Positions 1 to 10,395 are shown, counted from the first letter of the stretch. The stretch is 31,665 bases of DNA from Terramyces sp. JEL0728 (GCA_027603945.1 JADIIU010000141.1:1-31665); one strand, 5' to 3'. Numbers and translations are program-made. The notes: generated from the sequence alone by a model not told the origin.

Positions 1-35
1 ATTTGTCCAAATCTGAATTTGTCCAGAATCTCACA

Positions 36-824
36 ATGGACGACGATTTCGAACTGCCTCAACTTCCACCATCATTATCTTTGGATGAACTTTTAGAAAA
101 AGCCCAAAGGGACACACAGGCAGAATCTCAACCTCTAAAACAAGATGAAATTCCATTTGATGAAGATGCTGGTACACATTGCTAACTCAGTAAATAAGCT
201 GTTGGGAACTGATGATATTAAACCAACGAGAAAGATAAAGCGGGATGTAAAGATGACTGAACAAATGCTAATGGGTGATACCGGATTCAAATACCTAATC
301 AAGACAATCAAGAAACACAAATTCAAAGGATCTGGACACGAAGTATATCCCATTAACTGTAGAAATATGACTTGTCCAAACTAATGGAAATCATTCAGCT
401 TTGGGGTAAGTGGCAGTTAATAAAGGACACCAAATGCTGCCAAAGATGGCATTCAAGGACTTTTTGGTCCAAACCAACAAGATTTGCAAGCAACGGAGGA
501 TCAAAGTACGTCAATATTAACCAGATATACAAAGAAGAAATTCAGAGGAGTCACTTTAAAAAGTCAATGGGGATTTTGGTGGAAGAACCACAAAGAGAAG
601 AGCAAGTTGAAGCTGTGGAACCAGAGATTGAAGTTGATGAACCTGTAGTTCTAGAGCCAGAGATTTCTACCCAGCAAAAGGAGATGATTGAAGCCAAAAA
701 GCAGCTGGCGTTGGAGAAACTTGCACGCAGACAAGAAGAACGTGAATCGGCTAGAAGGAGAGAGGAAGAAGAGAATATTGCCAGAATGATTGCTGAATCT
801 GGCCACCTGTTTGCCGAAGAGTAA
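36..824 (+). CDS. CSM3: Csm3/Swi3/Tipin replication fork protection subunit
   Basis: Partner of Tof1/Timeless in the fork protection complex, which stabilises stalled replication forks and relays the S-phase checkpoint in the nucleus. The spliced protein is 236 aa. An acidic N-terminus leads into the conserved Swi3 domain (about residues 75-150): an FKYLIKTIKKHKFKGSGHE stretch, then LSKLMEIIQLWG and MAFKDFLVQTNKIC, in the order known for Tipin. A charged coiled-coil tail contains KKQLALEKLARR, like the KQLALERR of animal Tipin. Four introns were placed by restoring this domain: 172-190, 343-362, 406-425 and 506-524 (19, 20, 20, 19 nt). The ATG at 36 is the first in frame, but the window starts only 35 bases upstream, so a further exon cannot be excluded. 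A possible extra splice from 821 to 867 would replace the stop and join the frame to the next gene. Confidence 0.85.
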
Positions 825-853
825 TAAAATTGCAATGGATTGCTACTAATTGA

Positions 854-1481
854 TATCTGATTTCAAGCTGGATTGTGCTAAATTCCGCAGATATTCTTGC
901 CGAAAAAGCGGAATGGAAAAGCAGAACACCTATTGGAGCATTTTCAGTGAAATATCGAGTGTGCTATATACCTCACTCTTGATAACCCCTGGTCAGCGTC
1001 AAAAGAAAGCCTATTTGATGCCTTTCAAAAGCGATTATATTTGTCACCAGATCGGCGGACATCGGATATTGGCAAATTTCAATCAAACAAAAATCCCAAA
1101 ATACTCTATGAATCAGCGGAACTGCATGGATATCAGCACCTTGCTGTTGACCAATGTAATCCAGCCTTGCCCAATTCCTTTGATGGCCATAAATATTCTA
1201 GCAAAGTTGTAAGCCACATCGGGTTTGACCCCCTAAGTGAGCTTAAAACAGATTTATCCGTCTATTTTCCTTACCAATTTCAAATGAGCGAAACGTATAT
1301 CCTACAGCTCGACAAACCAAAGGGAGAAGCGGATGATTTCGGATCGCTGTTGTACACGGCATTCGTCGAAATTCCTTACATGCTATTCTGGGGCGATGAT
1401 AGCGACCCCGAATTGGACTTGGAAGATATGGAGAACTCCAGAAAGTTGCTAATGTATGGAGCCAGCCAATACACACTTTAA
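854..1481 (+). CDS. OAZ1: Probable ornithine decarboxylase antizyme with +1 frameshift
   Basis: Antizyme binds ornithine decarboxylase monomers and targets them to the proteasome; its synthesis needs a polyamine-stimulated +1 ribosomal frameshift. Seen here: a short open frame (854-979) ending CYIPHS at TGA 980-982. Skipping one T continues directly as DNPWSASKES and stays open to TAA 1479-1481. No GT-AG intron of this genome's size fits the gap. The site TCT-TGA-T mirrors the metazoan TCC-TGA-T, and both are followed by a residue run starting D. ORF2 is 166 codons, against about 160 in human antizyme. The C-terminal part (YILQLDKP, then GEADDFGSLL, ending in SRKLLMYGAS) weakly matches the antizyme YIEIP, GSKDSFAVLL and LLRTFSFLGF blocks. 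No ATG opens ORF1, so the start is unresolved: it may be non-AUG, or lie in an upstream exon spliced from 821 to 867. A frameshifted pseudogene or sequencing error is the alternative. Confidence 0.5.
977..985 (+). other. Candidate programmed +1 frameshift site TCT-TGA-TAA
   Basis: The zero-frame codons are TCT (977-979), TGA (980-982) and TAA (983-985). Skipping T980 puts GAT in frame and restores a 166-codon open frame. A slow UGA followed by U, after a serine codon, is the arrangement known for antizyme frameshifting (UCC-UGA-U). TCT in the P site would be a variant. The second in-frame stop directly behind makes simple readthrough useless, which fits a +1 shift better than stop suppression. 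Confidence 0.5.
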
Positions 1482-1486
1482 TGTAT

Positions 1487-1500
1487 AATAAACTTTTATT
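1487..1500. terminator. Overlapping bidirectional poly(A) signals
   Basis: Seventeen bases separate the stop codons of two convergent genes (antizyme on plus, NARG2-like on minus). They hold AATAAA on the plus strand at 1487-1492 and AATAAA on the minus strand at 1495-1500. The minus-strand hexamer overlaps that gene's own TAA stop (1499-1501). Transcripts from both sides probably overlap in their 3' ends. Confidence 0.55.
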
Positions 1501-3635
1501 AAATTATAAACCTAGAGCTTTGGAATACTTGTTGGTAATCTTGATACTTGACATGTGCAAATCGGCATCCTTTACACTTTTTACCTTTCAGATATTGGTT
1601 GCACACTTTGAAAGGTAAGCGCGTCTTTCCAATAGGTGGGACTTTGTTTGGGGGAAACGTATAGGGGATATTACCTTGCGTCCACTCGTACATGGGCATA
1701 GGAGTGACTGGATTGCCAGTTATTATTAATTCCTTGGGAAAGTACTTAGCTTCAGCGTCACCAGTTTCAAATATTGAAATCTTTTTCCCATTAGGTTTCT
1801 TTGCTATATAATACATACCAGGTTGTAGCCTACGATTAAATAAATGTACCTTTGTAATTCGTTTAAAATCTCATACAAACCATTACTGTACGGGATTGGG
1901 AAATTACCGTCCTGGATTAGTTGATCCATTTGCTTCTCCTGGTTTTCAATTATCACATCCCTTGCTGGATGGATTTTAGCTATCATTAGCTTTGCGTTTG
2001 GCTTTACAAAAGTAGAGCCCCACCATTTGATCTTTTCGTATTCAGTAATCAGCTCTGATCCGTTATCTGGTAAATATTCCAGTTTCACTCGAGTATTTAC
2101 ATTTTGAAGCTTACCATTGCACTCCATTTGGGTTTCTTGCTTAGTGCGCAACAAGATAGTAAATTTACCAAACTTCCATACATTGTACCATAATTGTCCC
2201 CTTTCTTTGTTGAACTGCTTCAGTGAATTTTTGTAGTACTTTTGAAGTTTATCACGCGCAGTTTGTTTGGCCATTGCTAGTGATTTATCAATAATTATCA
2301 CCTTGGAAAGTTTATGCTTTTGTTGAACATTCTTGATTATTAGTGGGATTTCGAATCCAGGAGACTCGCCAACTGCGGAAAGCAACGCGTTAAAGCTCGA
2401 AGAGCTCATTGCGATGTCAATCAAATTATCTTTTAAAAGCATTTCTACGTTCAAATCCATACTCATTACTGGTGGAGAAACCTAAATTAGAATAGAAAAT
2501 ACCTTGTGTACTTCAGGGCTGGATAATTTGACATTCAAATTTCTAGATACGGTACTGGGCTGGCCCAGCTTCAACAGTGTTTCCGTGTACTGTAAAATAC
2601 TACTTATAGTGTAATCCTTTTTCAAGTCTATGCACTTTACGCACTGCACATTCTTGTTATAATCTTCATTTACCCTTTGAAGCCTTTCAGATAGCTTCAC
2701 CTAATGTCAAGACAAAATACCTCATAATAATGCTCCGCTTCCGGCGTGAGATGTTCGAAAACTTGTCTGTTCAAAGATAGTATTGCTTGCGAAATAACAC
2801 TGAATTGGTATCTCTCGACATTCACCATTTGATCGATTGCTTGGAATTTAATCAGGTTTTCTTTACGGTACTTTTCACCTCGGAGACAGTCAAGATAGAA
2901 TTGGTGTTGAGTTTTATCCAGGATAGACGGGGGTAATGGGATATTTTCATTGTAGAAAAGCCGTTTTTTATCTGGTATTTTGCCAGCTGGAGAGGTTATT
3001 TCCGGCACGTCAATCTGCACTGCTTCAGGAGAGCTGCCAACTGGAAAGTTTGGCACTATCTTTTTTACCTCTGGAACAATTTGTAAGCGTGGAAGCTCAA
3101 GGATTCTATTTGGACAAACTTGATCTTCTTCTTTTGGTGAAAATACAGCCTTTTCACGGACCTCAATGGACATTACGTTGTTCTTTTGAGCAGATAGCTG
3201 TGTCTTTGAAGTTCCATGCGTATCCTGAGTGATGGTATTCTGCAGCAGAGTATTGGGAATGCAAAAAGTTTCATTTTGCTTTCTTTCGAAAATAACAGTT
3301 CCTTCTTGAATACATTCTTCAATTTCGTCGGTTGCGAGATCAATGTGTGCGCTATTCTCCTTTATAGCAATATCATTTGTCTCTGTTCCATTTTCCGAAA
3401 TAATATCAGACAAGTCTACTTCTGAATCTTCAACATCTGAAAAATCCACATCTTCTCTGCGTTCAAATTCAAAGTCAACCGCCCTGATTTCTCCTAGATC
3501 ACGCAACTTTCTCCGCTTGTTTTGATAATTAAGCATATCAATTTGAATATCGGTCACCTGCGAAAGAAATTCTGTTGAATTCATCGGTCTTTCCAATATC
3601 TCGTTCAGTTCCGATAGAAATATTGTCGAGTTCAT
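1499..3635 (-). CDS. NARG2: NARG2/ICE2-like little elongation complex subunit
   Basis: In animals ICE2 (NARG2) is a subunit of the little elongation complex, which supports RNA polymerase II transcription of snRNA genes. The spliced protein is 691 aa. The N-terminal half is acidic and low-complexity. The C-terminal half has a NARG2_C-like order: a KFGKFTILLRT strand, VKLEYLPDNGSELITEYE, WWGSTFVKPNAKLMIAKIHP, then NELQRLQPGMYYIAKKPNGK. The tail holds a short CCCH-like cluster, VCNQYLKGKKCKGCRFAH (spacing C-x8-C-x2-C-x3-H). Introns at 2701-2720, 2482-2502 and 1830-1849 (20, 21, 20 nt); the last one restores the LQPG motif. The start ATG lies 32 bases from the divergent IRC3 start. The family call rests on recalled motifs in a fast-evolving protein. 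An unrelated nuclear zinc-finger protein remains possible. This is not the yeast ER protein also named Ice2. Confidence 0.5.
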
Positions 3636-3667
3636 ATTTGAAATTGGAAAAAAAAATTAAAATTGAC
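3636..3667. promoter_or_regulatory. 32-bp divergent promoter spacer
   Basis: Only 32 bases lie between the start codons of the minus-strand NARG2-like gene and the plus-strand IRC3. The spacer is A/T-rich, with an A-run near 3650. Both core promoters and 5' UTRs must fit here or reach into the opposite coding sequence. No clear TATA element is visible. Confidence 0.4.
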
Positions 3668-5545
3668 ATGCGAGTCAGAAGAGTCATTCGCACATTTTCA
3701 ACATTACGAGACTACCAGCACGAATGTATTCAGGAATCGCTCAATCATTTTGAATCTGGACTTAAAAGAATTGCGGTTTCGTTACCTGTAGGTAAAAATA
3801 CCTGACTGGAGGGAGTGGAAAGACAGTGATTTTCTCGAATTTGATTCCCAGGATAAAGAATCCAGCTCCAAATGCTCACAAGACACTCATACTAGCTCAC
3901 AGGTACCTTATATGTCACAATAGACAGGAATTGCTGTTTCAAGCTTACCGCACTGTTAAGAAATATAGTCCGGATATTGTAACTGATTAGTAACAAAGAA
4001 AATTGGTATCGAGCAAGGAAGTAGAAAGCCAGATCTGGATTGCAAAGTACTGATTGCAAGTGTCGCAACGCTTGGCAGAAACAGATCGGATAGATTAGAG
4101 AGATACAACCCTAGTGATTTCAAATGTATTATAATTGACGAAGCCCATCATTCTACAGCTTCAACTTACCAAAAGATTTTGAATTATTTCAGAGTATACG
4201 ACAAAGATAGCCAGATCAAATTGTGGGGTTGTTCCGCTACACTAAGAAGGCATGATGGCCGTAGTCTTGCTCCAACTTTCGAAAAAGTCGTCTTTCAATT
4301 GCCAGTATTTGAATTGATCCAAAACGGATATCTCTGTGATTTGACAATCAAGACAATCAAAACCAATTACAGTCTTGGAAAAATTGCCACTCAGAATGGA
4401 GATTTTAATCTAGCGCAGCTTGCAACTACTTGTGACACTTCAATTAGAAATCAAATTGTCGTTGCGACATATTTGGACCAGTTGCAGAGTTATAACATGA
4501 AATCTACATTGGTGTTTGCAGTAAATGTGCAACACATTCAACATCTGGTTCAAGGATTCATAAATAATGGAATTGAAGCAGTGGGAGTACATGGAGGTAC
4601 TCCTCAAGATCAACGGGAACAAATATTGCAAGATTTTAAAGATCAAAAGTTTCCCGTGCTGGTGAATTGCGGTATTATTACTGAAGGCGTGGATATACCC
4701 AATATTGACTGTCTGTTGATGGCCAGGCCCACCAAATCCGGAGTATTGCTGCAACAGATGCTGGGAAGAGGGATGAGGCTACATGAAGGGAAAAAGACTT
4801 GTTTAGTTCTGGATTTTGTAGATACAATCGATCAAAATGTCATGCGAGCAACTATCCCTACCTTGCTGGGTTTGAATCCAGATTATGTTCTGGATGGTAA
4901 CTAAATTTGACAATAGACACCCTGTCTGCTAAAATGACTGAATTGGCAGACAAAAATCAAAATGAAACTAATGAGCCTGTTTCAGATGGTTATGGCTTGG
5001 GGGAAGTAACTATATCCCTGATTCCGTTTGAGAATCCATTTGCCCTGGAATCAATCTACAAAGAAACACTATTTACTAAAAAGTACTCCAAGTTCGCATG
5101 GATTAGAACAGGGGCAGAGAGGTGGGTTATCTTTCTGCTTGTAAAGAATGAAACAGTATCGCTTGAACGTGGTGCCGACGGTCTTTTTCATGGATACAGT
5201 AGGACAGCTCATCGCAACATCAAGTCCAAACCGAAAGAGATAATGAGCCATGACAATTTTGAATCTGCAACTCGTGCCTTGGATCAGTATATCGTAGATA
5301 AGATTGGCTATCATTCAAGCAAAGATCTGTATTGGGATGCTGGCTGGAGAAGCTTGGATATGACTCCTGCTCAAGCTAAATTGATGAGTAAATATGGTAT
5401 TAAGGGTGACCTAAACCGCGGTATTGCTGCAGATATAATTACAAAGTACTTGCATGGAGCGAAAGGGCATATCCAGCGACAACAGCAGCAGAATAAAATC
5501 TCTGAAAAGCAAGAAACTGAGAGAAAAAAGTTGATGATTATTTAA
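3668..5545 (+). CDS. IRC3: Irc3-type mitochondrial DEAD/DEAH helicase
   Basis: Superfamily 2 helicase of the Irc3/UvsW type, which in yeast acts on branched mitochondrial DNA. The spliced protein is 598 aa. A basic start, MRVRRVIRTFS, looks like a mitochondrial presequence. Motifs in order: LRDYQHEC (Q-motif region), Walker A GSGKT at 42-46, LILAHRQELL (Ia), IIIDEAHH at 134-141 (II), CSATLRRHDG (III), VNCGIITEGVDIPNID (V) and QMLGRGMR (VI), then a family-specific C-terminal domain with WIRTGAERWVIF. Introns: 3792-3811, 3903-3923, 3979-3998 and 4897-4916 (20, 21, 20, 20 nt). The first interrupts Walker A; the second has no stop and keeps frame, but splitting it out restores HRQELL. The last removes an apparent stop that would cut the protein after motif VI. 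Confidence 0.9.
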
Positions 5546-5592
5546 TATATTGCCACCTGGTCCAATGGAAAGCTTGAAAATCTTGCCGCACA

Positions 5593-5968
5593 ATGAACAG
5601 GTAGAAATCAACTCAACGTAGAAACAATGACTGGGACAATCGGATACGCAATGAACAAAATGAGAGATTGCTGGAGAGTCAAACAGATGGATTGGCTGGG
5701 GGTTTAGCGGATAAAGTGTCTAAAATTAAACAAATTACACTGCAGATGCAAGGCAGGATTGACGAGGATCATGTGTAATTAATATTAACCCAGTGTGCTT
5801 GATAATATGGGGAGCTCGTTCGATAATATATCCTCAGACATTAGCCGAACTGGACGCAAACTGGCACTTGTAATGAATACGCCGTATGGACGAAAGATGA
5901 CCACCATTGTTGGCGGAATAGTAGCGTTATTTATATTAATTTGGCTATTCAGCGGTTCCAAGAAATAA
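5593..5968 (+). CDS. BET1: Bet1-type ER-Golgi SNARE
   Basis: Qc-SNARE for ER-to-Golgi vesicle fusion; tail-anchored, 111 aa after splicing. The protein begins MNRNNDWDNRIRNEQNERL. A heptad SNARE motif follows (about residues 20-75: ESQTDGLAGGLADKVSKIKQ, ITLQMQGRIDEDH, LDNMGSSFDNI). A membrane anchor, IVGGIVALFILIWLF, ends four residues before the stop. Two introns, 5601-5621 (21 nt) and 5775-5793 (19 nt), join three frames. The first exon is only 8 bases (ATG AAC AG), chosen because it is the only ATG that meets the donor in the right phase. An upstream ATG at about 5571 would end in a stop after splicing. Confidence 0.85.
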
Positions 5969-6010
5969 ATACTTTTTTCTAATTGCATCCTGTTTTTTTT
6001 CGAATTCAAA

Positions 6011-6520
6011 ATGTCGCAGGAGCAGGAGGAAATGATGCAGCTGAAAGCAATGAAGTTTGCTCAACAAGAACTAATGAATTCTTGCCCGGCAAAGACTCTG
6101 ATTGGTGCAGCAATGGGTAGCTAATTTTAATTGCTAGGATTTGCTATGGGTGGGCTGTTTGGGTTGTTCATGTCTTCTGCAGATAGCGCCCTTGATGATA
6201 AATTCCTGAGATTATCCGTGCGAGAGCAGACTGCAATTACATTCAAAGAAATGGGAGCAAAGGCAGTGTCCTCTGCAAAATCATTTGGAGTTTTAACTGC
6301 AATTTTTGTTTCTTCAGAGTGTGCAATTGAAACTATTAGAGGAAAAGATGATCATTATAACCAATTGCTGTCTGGATGTTTCACCGGAGCCTATCTAAGT
6401 AGAACTGGTAAGTTATTCCTAATGATAGCCGGAGTGCAAGCAATGGGAATTGGATGCGTTGGATTCGCCGCATTTTCTGCTGCTATAGAAACGTATATGC
6501 ATCGCACAAGACATAATTAA
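6011..6520 (+). CDS. TIM22: Tim22 carrier translocase subunit
   Basis: Channel subunit of the TIM22 complex, which inserts carrier proteins into the inner mitochondrial membrane. The protein is 155 aa after splicing and belongs to the Tim17/22/23 family. Visible signatures are the N-terminal ELMNSCPAKTLIGA (compare ESCPGK in yeast), GFAMGGLFGLFMSS (first membrane segment), FKEMGAKAVSSAKSFGVL, and the final AGVQAMGIGCVGFAAFSAAI. Introns at 6117-6137 and 6408-6428, both 21 nt. The second has no stop and stays in frame, so an automatic annotation would keep seven extra residues (GKLFLMI) inside the last membrane segment. Removing it restores SRTAGVQAMG. The gene starts 42 bases after BET1. Confidence 0.9.
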
Positions 6521-6664
6521 ATTATATTAATAAAGGTGTGTATTTAAGCTATTGGATTTCAACTCCACCACGATCAAGAGTTCAAATAGGGTGTGTTGGA
6601 TTTATACACCATACATCCGTCGTATGGTACATCATTTTCTCTTCCAACTTGGATAACGCGTCGA

Positions 6665-9600
6665 ATGGCATCGGATATTACAAAGTGGGCAGACCATGCA
6701 TACGTACTTTCCAAACAAGCAAATACACTATTAGCAGCACTACATTCAGTCAAGAAAACTCTTGATCAAGAGGCTGCTCCTTCAAATGATATTCTAACCA
6801 AAGGGGGTTCGCCAGACTTGGTGGTTACATTTCGCGGCACGATTATCAAGCCTGAAGCTCCTGCAAGACCACCGCTTCAAAGACTACTGATATTTTTAGA
6901 TCCGCAAGTAGCAAATTTACAGAATAAGCTGAAAAAATTCCCAGACTTTGGCGACATCAAGGAAAAGGATTTGACCATATTTCAAAACCAATCGGGAGAG
7001 ATTCTTCAAGATCTAAAACAATACTATGATGTGTTTGGGGCGATTGCAGAATATATAGATTTGGCAACTCCTGTTTTACTCGGAGTAAGCAAATTTCGGC
7101 TGGTGGTAAGGGATGGTTAATCCAGGTGGAAACCCATACCGAGTTGGTAATGACTTTCTTTGAGTTGATGGCCAATATCGCAAAGCTGTTGCTGCTCGCG
7201 TCAACAATATCTCCGCTGAAAAAAGTAATTGTTTTTCTATACAGCAAGGCCTACCAGACTACAACTGGTGAGGCGAGCAGTCCGAATTGGAATAGGTACT
7301 ACTTTTTTAATTCAGTATTGTGCAATTCTTTAAAATACACGAAAAACCGATTGCAACTATGCAAAACTTGCTCGCCCCAATATTGCCTACGTTTAACAAC
7401 ATCCTTCAGGGACTCACACCAATGGTGAATGCCAAGATATCTGATGTTCAGAGTCTCGGATTATGGAACATTTTGGAAGGGTCTGGGAATTCAAATACTC
7501 AAATTTGCAGATATTCCGGACAAAGCTTGTCAGAAATTATGCTCTTGGGATTCTTGGTCAATCCCAATGCCGAATTGGCTGATGCTGTAAAGAATGTTTT
7601 GGGGGTCAGAAATTCCGTAAATTTGGTAAGAGACGAAGGATACAGCTTGTATTATGAAATTGAGCAAGTATCCAAAGACAATGTCAAAGTTCCAAAACTT
7701 AAAAGTCTTAAACAAGACTTGGTTTCTGCCAGCGGCCAAATTGCAAATTACCATCACACTTTGAGAAACTACTTGCTGGTACAGCTACGAACTATCCTTG
7801 CTGCTTTCAAATCCAAGATTGGATTTAAGCAATTTCCAGTACTTTGGCTTTCACCTTAGGTTATTATTGATGCATTATCAACTTGCAAGGAAGAAGTTTA
7901 CTTTTACTTTGATAACTACGACCTGGATGCATTGGGGAGCCCGTTGAAGGGGAAACAGCAAAAAACATTTGATCATACCATTGCAGAACTAATATGGTTA
8001 CATAAATCAGTGTGGACAGCAATAATTCAAGGAAAAAGAGGTAATTATTGCTAATTAGCAGAGTTGCAGCAATACCTGGTTTCAGAAATTGAACTAATTT
8101 ATGCCACCATTTCAGACTTCCTTCGAGCCAATTTTGAATCTCTATCAAGTGATTTGAACGAACCAGAACTGGAAATCATCAAGCAAATCATGGAAACCTG
8201 CAGATCTCCACTTCAGGAATCGGATTTCCATGGACTGCGAATGAATTGGTTGAGATTCCAAGCATTTTTGGCGTTCAACGGAAAAGCATTAAAAACAAAA
8301 ATGGATATAATCAAAGAACAAATGGAAAAGTTTTACCAAATATCCTGCTGGGTAGACGACTTTTCATTATATGTTGCTGAGCACAGCAGTTGGAAATGCC
8401 TCTATTACAAGCAAAATGCTTTGCACGAACATATGAAGGAAATTTACGAAATAGGAGGGGATGCAGTAAAGTACAGTGTAGCATACGGCCTGATTGCAAC
8501 AGATTTTAACGAGAATATTCCTGCAAGCTGGACTTATGATGGCCCCCATGTACAGAGTCATACGATGTGCTACGCTACAGAATTCTTTTCAGTGTATGGT
8601 CAGTTTGCAGCGTCGATTGCGCACGATTTGGCAAACAGAGTGAATCAGTATTTAGCTGCTCCAGCCCCAGAACAAGGAACGATGACTAGAAAAACCATGA
8701 AAAAGAGTAGATTGAATGAGCCATCGAATAAGGAAAATGACCCAAAACTGTTACAAGTTATAGAGGAGGACAGAGCGCTGCTATTAAATTTAATGGACGT
8801 ATTTCAATATGGAGGAATTCCAATTTATGATGTAGTCTTTCATCCATTTGAGTTTTTCTTGGATTCTCTGTGCACCAAATTTCGAATGTAACTTTAAATA
8901 ACTCTAGGTTCTTGAATCAAGGAGTATACTTGAATGACATATTGGTAACCAAAGAAAACTGGGGTGTAGGAGGAGTAGACATCATGTCGTTTGACATTAA
9001 AAGACCAAGCGCTTTGTTGAAAGAAATCAAAAATTACATGAATGGGATGAGCTATTTGTGCCGTATAACGGGTGTAAATGTAAAGAACATTTTGCGAGAT
9101 GTATGGGTAGATCAGATTGACCACGAAAAGTATTTGCTTGTTAATATCAGAGCAAAAAGATTTGCATCGGGAATGCAGAATGAAATGGTTTTCGAGTTGA
9201 ATAACAAACCGCAAAGAAACAAAGGATTGGCTGTTCAGCAAAATTCCATCCAACCATTTTTGATTACAATAGTACAATGGTATAGCGAATTCATCGCAAG
9301 TAAAGCTGCAAGTGGTGCTGCAGTTTTTTCACCGCTACATGAATCGTTTTGCAACATAGCACCCTCGTCAATTCAAGCCGAAAATTACACTGGCGCTGAT
9401 GAAATGAAAGCGCTTTTTGATTTGATTGGCTTGGAAGGGATGCAATTCTTTGAAGAAAAGTTAGTTCGTATGGCGACGGTACAGGCCAGTGCTCTACAAG
9501 TGATCCTTATTAATTTTAGGATATAATTGGGCACAACAAAGATTTACTCGCACAAATTAATCCCCTAGATGGTAGAGCTCTAAAAGATCAGCACAAAAAA

Positions 9601-10371
9601 TTCCTGTATATGACCAACTTTATAAGCGAGGCAACTGCTCTTGGATTTATTTTGCAATTCAGAGACTTGCTTTCAAAAGCCGCAAAATCAAATTTTGAGG
9701 ATAGAATACCGTATGTTACGAGACTCGTTGAAAACCTACTGCACGAGCCGGGCATAAATTCAGAAGAACTAAAAGCGGTTCATGTTTTGGCCAACCAAAT
9801 GGGCAATAAATCGTGTCAAGACGGAATGCTCAAGTGGGGACTTTCCGCTTTGACTAGCGAAGCAGAAGTGTCGGAATTATGGTCATGGATGCCAAATGCC
9901 TTTGGATTGGCAGTATTAAGCCTGGTCAACAGTGAAAAGTCGGTTTATAACTCTAGTTTTGATTGTAATTAAAACTAACACCAGGTTTGGAGAATAACGG
10001 CCACTCTATACTGTATGCATTTGGAACTCTGACAGAGTCTATCAATGCTCTGCGCAAAAAATCGAAATCAGAGACACTAGATCAATACAGAAAATTCCTG
10101 CATTTGGCTTCAACAATCGTTTTTTCAGAGTGGGAGCAGGAAAATGAGAAACAGTACGGTGCTAAATCGACACCATCAATTGTGATAACCCTCCACAAAG
10201 TATTATTATTTAATCTAGTTTGCCAAATCGGTAAAAAGTCTTTCTGAAAACCAAGTCCATGTATACTTACCATCCGCACTGTTGATGTCTTGCATCCAAA
10301 AGATTGAACATAACACCTACCAAAGAGGTATTTCTGGGGGTATTAGTAGAGATGACGACTTGGCGTTGTAG
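6665..10371 (+). CDS. NCKAP1: Nap1/HEM (NCKAP1) subunit of the SCAR/WAVE complex
   Basis: Large scaffold subunit of the SCAR/WAVE regulatory complex, which couples Rac to Arp2/3 actin assembly in crawling cells. The spliced protein is 1181 aa (human NCKAP1 is 1128). Matching blocks in order: the start MASDITKWADHAYVLSKQAN, FQNQSGEILQDLKQYYDVF, NYHHTLRNYLLVQLRTIL, DFHGLRMNWLRFQAFLAF (human FRGMRLDWFRLQAY), VVFHPFEFFLDSLCTKF, LLKEIKNYMNGMSYL, LFDLIGLEGMQFFEEKLV, LGFILQFRDLLSKA. Eight introns: 7106-7125, 7296-7315, 7839-7859, 8041-8061, 8888-8907, 9500-9519, 9965-9984 and 10200-10218, all 19-21 nt. The sum leaves an exact codon count. The ATG at 6665 is the natural start; 144 bases of leader separate it from TIM22. 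The stop lies 24 bases from the convergent ROGDI stop. Confidence 0.85.
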
Positions 10372-10395
10372 AACAATAAAGACAATTTTTTGATA

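Noticed and set aside
961..1009. 49-nt GT-AG intron as an explanation for the frame change in the antizyme gene
   Set aside because: It keeps frame, but the only branch-like motif lies far from the acceptor, and it removes the DNPWSASKES stretch that continues the protein smoothly. The +1 shift is simpler, although cDNA must decide.
4905..5545. Separate gene downstream of the IRC3 stop at 4902-4904
   Set aside because: A standard 20-nt intron at 4897-4916 removes that stop and joins the frame to the expected Irc3 C-terminal domain.
10330..10355. Additional micro-intron near the 3' end of NAP1
   Set aside because: GT and AG are present, but there is no branch-like motif, and the unspliced frame already gives a plausible C-terminus.
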